DNA of 11,803 bases, taken from assembly GCA_016763955.1 (NCBI GenBank), contig JAESSU010000478.1:1-11803 (forward strand), in the 5' to 3' direction. The notes under the pieces were generated by a model. That model searched no databases, had not been told where the DNA came from, and worked only from the letters and a program-made list of their open reading frames with translations. The DNA comes from Phycisphaeraceae bacterium (GTDB lineage: Bacteria; Planctomycetota; Phycisphaerae; Phycisphaerales; Phycisphaeraceae). Shown one piece after another: positions 6,335 through 11,307 of the stretch. Every line of letters starts with the position of its first letter. Position 1 is the first letter of the stretch. The position numbers were made by a program, and so were the translations under genes.

Positions 6335-6965
6335 TTAATACGTTCGGATCACGCCGACGACGGTGCCTTGGATTTTGCAGTCGTCTAGGATGATCGGTTC
6401 GTACTTGTCGTTGGCAGGTTGCAATCTGATCTTGCCATTCTTTTCTTTGTAGAACTTTTTCAACGTGGCTTCGCCGGTGTCCAGTAGGGCGACGACGGTT
6501 TGGCCGTTGTAGGCGGTGTTGGTCTTGCGGATGACGACCATGTCGCCGGTGCGGATTTGTTCATCGATCATGGAGTCGCCACGGACTTCTAGGACGTAGG
6601 TATCTTTGCCGTTGCGGACATCAAAGAGGTCTTCGAGGTCCAGAAACTGGTGGTCTTCGATGGCCTCGATGGGGTATCCCGCAGCAATGGTGCCTACCAA
6701 GGGCAAACGGGTATTGCGTTCTTCATCAGGGGGGCTGGAAGTCTTCTTTAACTTCCAAAGAGCGAGCCTTGTTGGGCTGTCTGATAAGAACGTCTTTTTT
6801 GATGAGCGCTTCGACGTGTTCGAATACGGTAACCTTGCTGACGCTCAAGGCGTCGGCTAGTTCCTGCATCGTCGGCGAATAGCCCCTTGTGCGTCGGCTC
6901 TGGTGAATGCGACGAACGATGTCCAGTTGCTTGGGAGTCAGATTTGGTGAGTGATGAGCTTTCAT
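6335..6965 (-). CDS. lexA: LexA repressor, complete but split by a +1 frame change in the linker
   Basis: SOS repressor and self-cleaving protease. The first frame (6965 to the TGA at 6726-6728) gives the 79-residue winged-helix DNA-binding domain, with GYSPTMQELADALSVSKVTV as the recognition region. The second frame (open to TAA 6335-6337) gives the S24 peptidase domain. Joined by a +1 shift at CCC CCC TGA GA, the product is 209 residues (E. coli LexA has 202) and continuous: ...KEDFQPP|DEERNTRLPLVG. Intact functional sites in the joined numbering: cleavage site Ala95-Gly96 in TIAAGYP, catalytic Ser131 in RGDSMIDEQ, catalytic Lys169 in ATLKKF, and the C-terminal GVIR. The start at 6965 has an excellent Shine-Dalgarno, GGAGGT, 7 bases upstream. 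Apart from the single extra base there is no damage. It could be a homopolymer sequencing error, a real mutation or programmed frameshifting. Identity is sure; the status of the shift is open. Confidence 0.92.
6726..6734 (-). other. Frame-change site CCC CCC TGA in lexA
   Basis: On the minus strand, six consecutive C (6734-6729) are followed by TGA (6728-6726). Reading CCC CCC then moving forward one base gives GAT GAA GAA, in frame with the protease domain. A proline tRNA on CCC can re-pair with CCT after a +1 slip, with the slow UGA in the A site. This is the same logic as the CUU UGA site of prfB. No strong internal Shine-Dalgarno like that of prfB is visible just upstream. Confidence 0.6.
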
Positions 6966-7536
6966 AAGCCACCTCCGGCAGAGATGTATGGGGCGAGCGA
7001 TCTAGAACGTTTAGATCGCAACGAAGCTGATGCAAATCTTCGAGAACATGAGCGATGGCTCGCTGATGTTCGGAGTCTTGGGGCATCGTTTGATTGGGGG
7101 GAACAGTCTCCGTGGGGACGGGCTGTATCTTGTGGAGTACTTCTGAAAAAAGACTCAACGCTTGCGCCTGCTGATCGCTGGGCAAGTTCATAATGGTATT
7201 GAAGGTTGTTTGTAGATCGCTCGATTCGCCCGTGAGTCGCTGCGGAGCGGTGTGTTGTGCGGGCTGCTGATATGTGCCGGTGACGATCATGGGCTGAGTG
7301 GGTTGATAGCTGTCGGAGCCACGGGTGATCGTTTCTGGTGCAGGGGCGGGATGTACTGAGATCACGCGGGGGCGCTGCTTGGCTTTGGGCTGTTGTTTGC
7401 GTTTGGCAAACTGGCCACTGCTGCGGTTGTCGTGGGCAGAGTCGTTGGGCTGTACGACTAGAAGTGTGCCTTGTTGGGCATGATATTGCGTGGTGTAGTC
7501 GCCGCCAGGACCAAGTTGCAGGACTGGGATTGTCAT
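6748..7536 (-). CDS. Hypothetical protein, Gln/Pro-rich, overlapping lexA
   Basis: A 262-residue ORF that I do not recognise. Its first ~190 residues look like a genuine protein: a Gln/Pro-rich, probably disordered region (about 40-105) with basic KRKQQPKAKQRPR, then two helix-like stretches (DLQTTFNTIMNLPSDQQAQA and EHQRAIAHVLEDLHQLRCDL). The ATG at 7536 has GGAGG 10 bases upstream. The last ~72 codons run through the start of lexA in a different frame and read like a shadow of it (Arg/Ser/Gln-rich). The real product may therefore end near 6965 if a small frame error is present, or the gene may truly overlap lexA by 218 bp. A competing ORF (start ATG 7630, Shine-Dalgarno AAGGGAAG, stop TGA 6962-6964 overlapping the lexA ATG) has good signals but an implausible Arg/His/Ser-rich composition after about residue 36. 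Placement at the head of the lexA operon suggests SOS-linked expression. Confidence 0.45.
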   Translation of the reverse strand: MTIPVLQLGPGGDYTTQYHAQQGTLLVVQPNDSAHDNRSSGQFAKRKQQPKAKQRPRVISVHPAPAPETITRGSDSYQPTQPMIVTGTYQQPAQHTAPQRLTGESSDLQTTFNTIMNLPSDQQAQALSLFSEVLHKIQPVPTETVPPNQTMPQDSEHQRAIAHVLEDLHQLRCDLNVLDRSPHTSLPEVAYESSSLTKSDSQATGHRSSHSPEPTHKGLFADDAGTSRRLERQQGYRIRTRRSAHQKRRSYQTAQQGSLFGS

Positions 7537-7645
7537 GATGAGGTCGCCTCCAAGCAGGATGCTCGTTGAGATGGGCTCTGAACATCAGAGCTTTATTCAT
7601 CTCACGCGACTTTGAATCGACGTATTTCATGACTTCCCTTGAACT

Positions 7646-7675
7646 TTTATAGTAGAGTTGTTCGGTATACGTTAA
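7646..7675 (-). promoter_or_regulatory. Probable promoter of the lexA operon
   Basis: On the minus strand, TATAAA (7651-7646) is a good -10 and TTAACG (7675-7670) a fair -35 with an 18-bp spacer. The transcript would start near 7639, only about 9 bases before the ATG at 7630 and about 100 bases before the ATG at 7536. Confidence 0.5.
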
Positions 7676-7692
7676 CCTTATTTAACCCGAAC
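7660..7692. promoter_or_regulatory. Operator-like region over the -35 of the lexA operon
   Basis: GTTCGG (7660-7665) and CCGAAC (7687-7692) are inverted arms 21 bp apart. Between them TTAACC occurs twice in direct orientation with a 10-bp step (7672-7677 and 7682-7687), one helical turn. This covers the -35 and is the natural place for LexA autoregulation. I do not know the LexA box of this lineage, so the assignment is inferred from position and symmetry. Confidence 0.4.
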
Positions 7693-7752
7693 GTCAAGAG
7701 GTAACTACAAACAAAGTCAAAATCGTGACTTATGTAGCAAGGAGGTGGTATT

Positions 7753-7842
7753 TTGGTAGTTTGTAAGGGTTTATATTATCGGTCATTACTACATCTAGGG
7801 GGGTTTCAGAAGTTGAAAACAATTTTTAGTGGTTGTCGTTGA
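7753..7842 (+). CDS. Possible 29-residue small ORF with TTG start and perfect Shine-Dalgarno
   Basis: AAGGAGGT (7739-7746) is the best Shine-Dalgarno in the window and stands 6 bases before a TTG that opens a short frame ending at TGA 7840-7842. The product would be a basic peptide (MVVCKGLYYRSLLHLGG...), without recognisable motifs. No promoter is obvious. It could be a small protein, a relic or chance. Confidence 0.2.
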   Translation: MVVCKGLYYRSLLHLGGFQKLKTIFSGCR

Positions 7843-8184
7843 TTGCAGATCAATTTTGTAAGGGTAGTCATTGAGTTGAACCAATAAACACAAAATCGAT
7901 GTTATGCGGACTCAACTTGCCTCTAAAGTACCTAACATCCAATGGTCGCGTACTCAAATTAATTGTTATATAGATGTGGCGTGTTCAATCAGCATGTTCT
8001 TGATAACAAGCGTCTCAACAAAAAAAATCTACACTCTACTGAATAAAAGACAAAAATAGGATCAAATTTAAAACTTCATTACATTGAGGCATGCGACATT
8101 TTAACCCGCTAGCCCACTAGCCATGGCTTGGATTTATCTATAATATGGGTGATTCAGCATGAAATAGATCCCTCGGGTATGATT

Positions 8185-8258
8185 TTGTCCGCGCTGCAAA
8201 CGTTCTGAAGGCTTAAAATAACAATCCGGGGCGGCTGCCTGCACAAGCAACCGGACAA
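8185..8258 (+). promoter_or_regulatory. Possible switch-like leader RNA upstream of the reductase gene
   Basis: CGGACAA (8252-8258) can pair with TTGTCCG (8185-8191). The overlapping CCGGA (8251-8255) can instead pair with TCCGG (8225-8229). The two foldings exclude each other, which is the layout of an attenuator or riboswitch expression platform. No U tract follows, so any control would be translational, or the dyads may be DNA operators. It matches no riboswitch class I recognise, and it requires transcription from a start upstream of 8185 (for example the TATAAT at 8139-8144). Confidence 0.28.
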
Positions 8259-8281
8259 GTTCAATAGAAGACTGGCATAAT
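8252..8281 (+). promoter_or_regulatory. Candidate extended -10 promoter of the reductase gene
   Basis: TGGCATAAT (8273-8281) is an extended -10 (TG-N-CATAAT). CGGACA (8252-8257) is a partial -35 (4 of 6 matches to TTGACA) with an 18-bp spacer. Transcription would start near 8288 and give a ~28-base leader. This competes with the leader-RNA reading of the same bases. Confidence 0.38.
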
Positions 8282-8315
8282 TAAACACGCTATTTACGCG
8301 AAGCGAGAATCAACC

Positions 8316-10154
8316 ATGGCTAAAGACACCCAACCCAAACCGTTGCTGCAAACACCTGTAGAGGAAATGAACCACGTCGAACAATTTAAATTTGAATCCA
8401 AAGGCACAGTGGGCAACCTTGCTACAGACTTCCGAGATATGTCCACACAGGATGTCGTCGAAGCCACCGAACAGGTTGCAAAGTCCCATGGCATCTACTT
8501 GGAATACGACCGTGCGACCACCGGCAAGGAAAAAGACTGGATGTACATGATCCGCATCTCCGTCCCCGGCGGCGGTGGATTTAGCCTCAAGCAGTGGCAG
8601 GTCGTTGATGATGTCGCCAACAAGTACACGACCAACCCACAAGGCATCACCTCGCTTCGCTTGACCACCCGTCAGAATATTCAGTTCCACTGGGTCTACA
8701 AAAAAGATATCGTCAACCTCGTCCGAGAAATCGCACACTCAGGTTACTTCACATTAAATGGTTGTGGGGACAATGCACGTAATGTCATGGGCTGCCCGCT
8801 ATCGAAGTTCTCAACGGTCTTTGATGCCAACGCATTGGCACATGAATTTGGCACATACTTCCGTCTGCCAGCGGCGGCACATATCCAAATTTTTGAAGTC
8901 GATACAAGCCTGATCCAAACGCCAGATAAGCATTTTAATTACGGCTCGCGTCTACTTAACCGGAAGTTTAAAATCGGTATCGGTGCAGTGCATCAAGATG
9001 CCCAAGGCAACTGGTACAACGACAACTGTGTCGAAATGCGAACCAACGATCTGGGCATTGCACCCATCATTGAAAACGACTCAGTTGATAACTTCATGTT
9101 CTATATCGGTGGCGGACAAGGCGAAAAACTCGGCAAGCCCACCATGGCAGCACTGGGGCTTCCCCTAGGTGTCGTCTCCCGCGAACAAGCACTTAAGGCA
9201 ACTGACGCGATTATGTCCATCCATCAAGAATGGGGCGACCGCAAAAACCGTCACTGGGCAAGACTCAAATACGTCGTCCAAGCACAAGGTCTTGCGTGGT
9301 GGCAGCAGCAAGTTAAAGCAGCAGGTGTTGATTTATCTGATCCGATCGAGGGGTTTTACCCCGGCGAACGTTGTCTTCATCACGGCTGGGCAAAGCAGCC
9401 ATCTAATGGCCTGTGGAGCTATGGTGCGTACATTGAAAATGGTCGCTTAATTGATGGCCCCAACGGCAATCTCAAAAGCATGGTCCCTGCGGTACTCGAA
9501 GCCTTTCCAGGCACTGAGGCGATGATCACACCCAATCAGGACTTGCTGTTTGTCAACGTTCCTGAAGATGCCAAAGCAGATCTCGTAGGTAAGCTCGAAT
9601 CCTTTGGACAAGGTAAACGCAATGGCAAAAAACTCTCGCAACTGCGCGTGCTTTCAGGCGCGTGTGTGGGCTTGCCAACCTGTCGTCTGGCTACTGCGGA
9701 TTCAGAAATATATGAACCGACACTCATTGATCAACTCGAAGAACTCGGCTACGGCGATACCTGCGAATCCATTGGCATCACCGGCTGTGAACGTCAGTGT
9801 TTCCGTCCTGCAACCAAGTCCATTGGTTTAATTGGTCAAGGCCCCGGTCGTTATTCCATCAAACTTGGCGGTAGTGAAGATGGCTCGACACAAGGTCAAT
9901 ATATTAATGATGGCCAGCGTTGGTACATGACACAGGTGACCGACGAAGTGATGCCTCAGGTCATCGGCATTTTGATTGATCACTACAAGGCGAATCGCAG
10001 TGATGACGCTGAAACGATGGGTACGTTCCATCAGCGTGTGGGAATGAATGCCATCATTGAGATGCTCAAAACCAACGCGGTGACAGCACCGCTAATGGAA
10101 AAAACACGCCCCGCACCTTACGTCCCGCAAGAAGCGGCTGATATTTTACACTAA
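8316..10154 (+). CDS. Siroheme and [4Fe-4S] sulfite/nitrite reductase, ferredoxin type (CysI/Sir/NirA family)
   Basis: A 612-residue member of the assimilatory sulfite/nitrite reductase hemoprotein family, which carries out six-electron reduction of sulfite to sulfide or nitrite to ammonia in the cytoplasm. Seen: duplicated ferredoxin-like half-domains, siroheme-contacting RLTTRQNIQFH (115-125), GCGDNARNVMGCP (149-161), and the cluster ligands as C450-x5-C456 (ACVGLPTC) and C491-x3-C495 (GCERQCFRP). All four cysteines that hold the [4Fe-4S] cluster bridged to siroheme are present. No flavoprotein subunit gene is next to it, so electrons probably come from ferredoxin. Sulfite versus nitrite cannot be decided safely from motifs. 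A sulfite role would sit well near a sulfatase, but that proximity may be accidental. ATG 8316 has only a weak Shine-Dalgarno (GCGAG, 8303-8307). Length is normal for the ferredoxin-dependent type, and the gene appears intact. Confidence 0.93.
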   Translation: MAKDTQPKPLLQTPVEEMNHVEQFKFESKGTVGNLATDFRDMSTQDVVEATEQVAKSHGIYLEYDRATTGKEKDWMYMIRISVPGGGGFSLKQWQVVDDVANKYTTNPQGITSLRLTTRQNIQFHWVYKKDIVNLVREIAHSGYFTLNGCGDNARNVMGCPLSKFSTVFDANALAHEFGTYFRLPAAAHIQIFEVDTSLIQTPDKHFNYGSRLLNRKFKIGIGAVHQDAQGNWYNDNCVEMRTNDLGIAPIIENDSVDNFMFYIGGGQGEKLGKPTMAALGLPLGVVSREQALKATDAIMSIHQEWGDRKNRHWARLKYVVQAQGLAWWQQQVKAAGVDLSDPIEGFYPGERCLHHGWAKQPSNGLWSYGAYIENGRLIDGPNGNLKSMVPAVLEAFPGTEAMITPNQDLLFVNVPEDAKADLVGKLESFGQGKRNGKKLSQLRVLSGACVGLPTCRLATADSEIYEPTLIDQLEELGYGDTCESIGITGCERQCFRPATKSIGLIGQGPGRYSIKLGGSEDGSTQGQYINDGQRWYMTQVTDEVMPQVIGILIDHYKANRSDDAETMGTFHQRVGMNAIIEMLKTNAVTAPLMEKTRPAPYVPQEAADILH

Positions 10155-10199
10155 ACATCGGCCCCCGGCCCCCGGGATTTTACAGATGCTGATATTTTA
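10137..10199 (+). repeat. 12-bp direct repeat GCTGATATTTTA across the end of the reductase gene
   Basis: GCTGATATTTTA occurs at 10137-10148 (last codons of the reductase) and again at 10188-10199. A related ATTTTACA stands at 10143-10150 and 10177-10184. The 39 bp between hold the stop codon and a GC-rich hairpin. It may be a small local duplication or a footprint of a past insertion. Confidence 0.4.
10164..10181 (+). terminator. Short GC-rich hairpin after the reductase gene, possible weak terminator
   Basis: CCCGG (10164-10168) pairs with CCGGG (10172-10176) around CCC and is followed by ATTTT. It begins 9 bp after the stop codon. The stem is short and the U tract weak; the stronger terminator stands at 10261-10301. 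Confidence 0.4.
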
Positions 10200-10205
10200 A
10201 ATGGC

Positions 10206-10260
10206 TGGGCGCAAGCCCACAGATGAGCGTCTGCGAATCTGTGAAGGCATCGGATCCATG
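10206..10260 (+). ncRNA. Densely structured transcribed spacer, possible small RNA or leader
   Basis: Consecutive hairpins precede the strong terminator: TGGGC-GCAA-GCCCA (10206-10219, a GNRA tetraloop), CACAGA (10218-10223) with TCTGTG (10238-10243), and GCAT (10247-10250) with ATGC (10258-10261). Together with the terminator this resembles a compact RNA made by processing the reductase mRNA, or an independent small RNA. No promoter of its own is evident and I recognise no RNA family. Confidence 0.3.
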
Positions 10261-10301
10261 CTGCGGGAATCTGTTGATACAGCTTCCCGCAGTTTTTTTT
10301 T
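10261..10301 (+). terminator. Strong Rho-independent terminator
   Basis: A 9-bp stem CTGCGGGAA (10261-10269) / TTCCCGCAG (10284-10292), a t/c mismatch, then CTGT (10271-10274) pairing with ACAG (10279-10282) around TGAT. Nine T follow (10293-10301). It ends transcription from the reductase side. It lies upstream of the next gene's promoter, which is one reason the kinase-fold protein must start after it. Confidence 0.88.
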
Positions 10302-10314
10302 GATACTTTTACTC

Positions 10315-10320
10315 TATAAT
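10315..10320 (+). promoter_or_regulatory. Consensus -10 box placed for a leaderless transcript
   Basis: TATAAT is a perfect -10 that ends 6 bases before the ATG at 10327, so the expected transcription start coincides with the start codon. No good -35 is seen; the terminator T tract fills that region. There is no Shine-Dalgarno between the box and the ATG (CCCCCT). Confidence 0.6.
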
Positions 10321-10326
10321 CCCCCT

Positions 10327-11190
10327 ATGTCTGACACAACGAATTCTAAAGGTAAACCGCGTCCTGCTTTGTTTCGAGCTTTGGGCAATAACGAGCCGCC
10401 GACTCAAATCACAGCCGACGGCCAGCGGTACGTCCAGCATACTATTTTCAAACACGATTCATGGGCTGCAACCGGACTCTATGTGCATATTGATGATCCG
10501 ACTCAAAAGATCATTGCCAAGTTCAATCGCCAGCAGTCGATCCTCGGCTTTCCCATGAAATGGTTGGGTTTGATCTTAGCGAGCAGCGAACACACTGTGA
10601 TGAAAATCATGGAAGATGAACCGACGATAGCGCATAGTTTTGATGTGATCGAAATTGATAGCAAGCGTGTTTATTATGTCGCAGCTCATCGGTTTATTGA
10701 AGGCCATCCGCTCACGCCTAATGACCGGGTTGGTGATGAATTTTTCCCGACACTTAAGCGTGTTTTAGAGACATTGCATGCGCGCAACATTGCGTATGTG
10801 GATATGAATAAAGCAGAGAACGTGGTGGTGGGCGATGATGGTTTGCCACATCTAATTGATTATCAAATCAGTTTTATTTTACCCCGATGGTGGCCGGGCA
10901 ACTGGCTCGGCACGCGCGTGCTTTTGTGGGTCTTACAGCAGTCGGACATGTATCATTTAATGAAACATTGGATCCGTTACCGTCCGGATCAATTGCCCGA
11001 AGATCAGCGAGACATCAATAAACATCGTCCGATCTGGATTCGCTTTTGGCGATGTCTTGCGACACCGTTTCGTGAGACCCGCCGGCGGCTGTTGGTGCTT
11101 TTGGGCATTCGTAAAGGTAAAGGTAAATCGCTTACTGAACATGCTCCAGAAGATGCAGTGCAAAGACAGATCAGCCAAGAACAAAAATAA
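10327..11190 (+). CDS. Kinase-fold (RIO/Kdo-kinase-like) protein of unknown substrate
   Basis: 287 residues. Seen: IIAKFNRQQ (62-70) with a candidate ATP-binding Lys65, LETLHARNIAYVDMNKAENVV (148-167, Asp159 and Asn165 as catalytic loop residues), and LIDYQISF (176-183), with Asp178 in the place of the DFG aspartate. This order and spacing is that of the protein-kinase-like fold, closest in style to RIO and LPS-core (Kdo/WaaP) kinases. A Trp-rich segment (WWPGNWLGTRVLLWVLQ, 188-204) and a basic C-terminus (RETRRRLLVLLGIRKGKGK) suggest peripheral membrane contact. The target, a lipid, sugar or protein, is unknown. An in-frame ATG at 10201 is rejected as the start because the extension would run through a strong terminator. 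ATG 10327 follows a perfect TATAAT and is probably read without a leader. The gene is convergent with the AraC-family gene downstream. Confidence 0.85.
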   Translation: MSDTTNSKGKPRPALFRALGNNEPPTQITADGQRYVQHTIFKHDSWAATGLYVHIDDPTQKIIAKFNRQQSILGFPMKWLGLILASSEHTVMKIMEDEPTIAHSFDVIEIDSKRVYYVAAHRFIEGHPLTPNDRVGDEFFPTLKRVLETLHARNIAYVDMNKAENVVVGDDGLPHLIDYQISFILPRWWPGNWLGTRVLLWVLQQSDMYHLMKHWIRYRPDQLPEDQRDINKHRPIWIRFWRCLATPFRETRRRLLVLLGIRKGKGKSLTEHAPEDAVQRQISQEQK

Positions 11191-11225
11191 TTCTAAGCAG
11201 CGGATATTCTCACGTCTTTTTAGGC

Positions 11226-11261
11226 AAAAATCGTAGGAAGTGACTCAGTTAATTCCTGCGG
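11226..11261 (-). terminator. Terminator hairpin of the AraC-family gene, copy 2 of the shared repeat
   Basis: GTAGGAA (11233-11239) and TTCCTGC (11253-11259) form the stem, with an upper TGAC/GTTA stem around TCA past a g/a mismatch. Read on the minus strand it is followed by TTTTTG, 47 bp after the AraC stop codon. The segment 11218-11268 is a diverged copy of 4048-4097. The three stem differences from copy 1 keep pairing as U-G wobble in plus-strand RNA, while one further difference lies in the triloop. Confidence 0.62.
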
Positions 11262-11307
11262 GGGCCGGTGTCTAGGTCGGGGGCAGATGACGTGAAATGC
11301 TCTAAAT

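Larger units (their letters stand above)
7693..8315. other. Long non-coding, AT-rich interval between divergent genes
   Basis: 623 bp with no substantial ORF on either strand. It contains a possible 29-codon ORF with a perfect Shine-Dalgarno (7753-7842), an isolated TATAAT (8139-8144) without a matching -35, a small hairpin GCTAG-CCCA-CTAGC (8108-8121), and the structured leader and promoter candidates of the reductase gene (8185-8281). The part 7843-8100 shows nothing I can name. Confidence 0.6.

Noticed and set aside
6962..7630. 222-codon ORF on the minus strand from ATG 7630 to a TGA overlapping the lexA start
   Set aside because: Start signals are good, but after about 36 residues the composition (Arg, His, Ser, Thr, Pro) is that of a shadow frame, whereas the overlapping 262-codon frame reads like protein. 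Kept only as an alternative.
7899..7973. 24-codon ORF in the empty interval
   Set aside because: No Shine-Dalgarno, no distinctive composition and a length expected by chance.
8139..8144. TATAAT as the main reductase promoter
   Set aside because: A perfect hexamer but no -35 at 16-18 bp and no extended -10. Retained only as a possible start for the leader-RNA hypothesis.
10218..10243. Hammerhead-ribozyme-like CAGATGAG ... CGAA between CACAGA and TCTGTG
   Set aside because: The invariant U4 of CUGAUGA is A, the GAAA core is incomplete and stem II would have only two pairs. Likely coincidence.
10201..10326. N-terminal extension of the kinase-fold protein from ATG 10201
   Set aside because: It would translate through hairpins and a nine-T terminator. 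The promoter box at 10315 and ATG 10327 give a better start.
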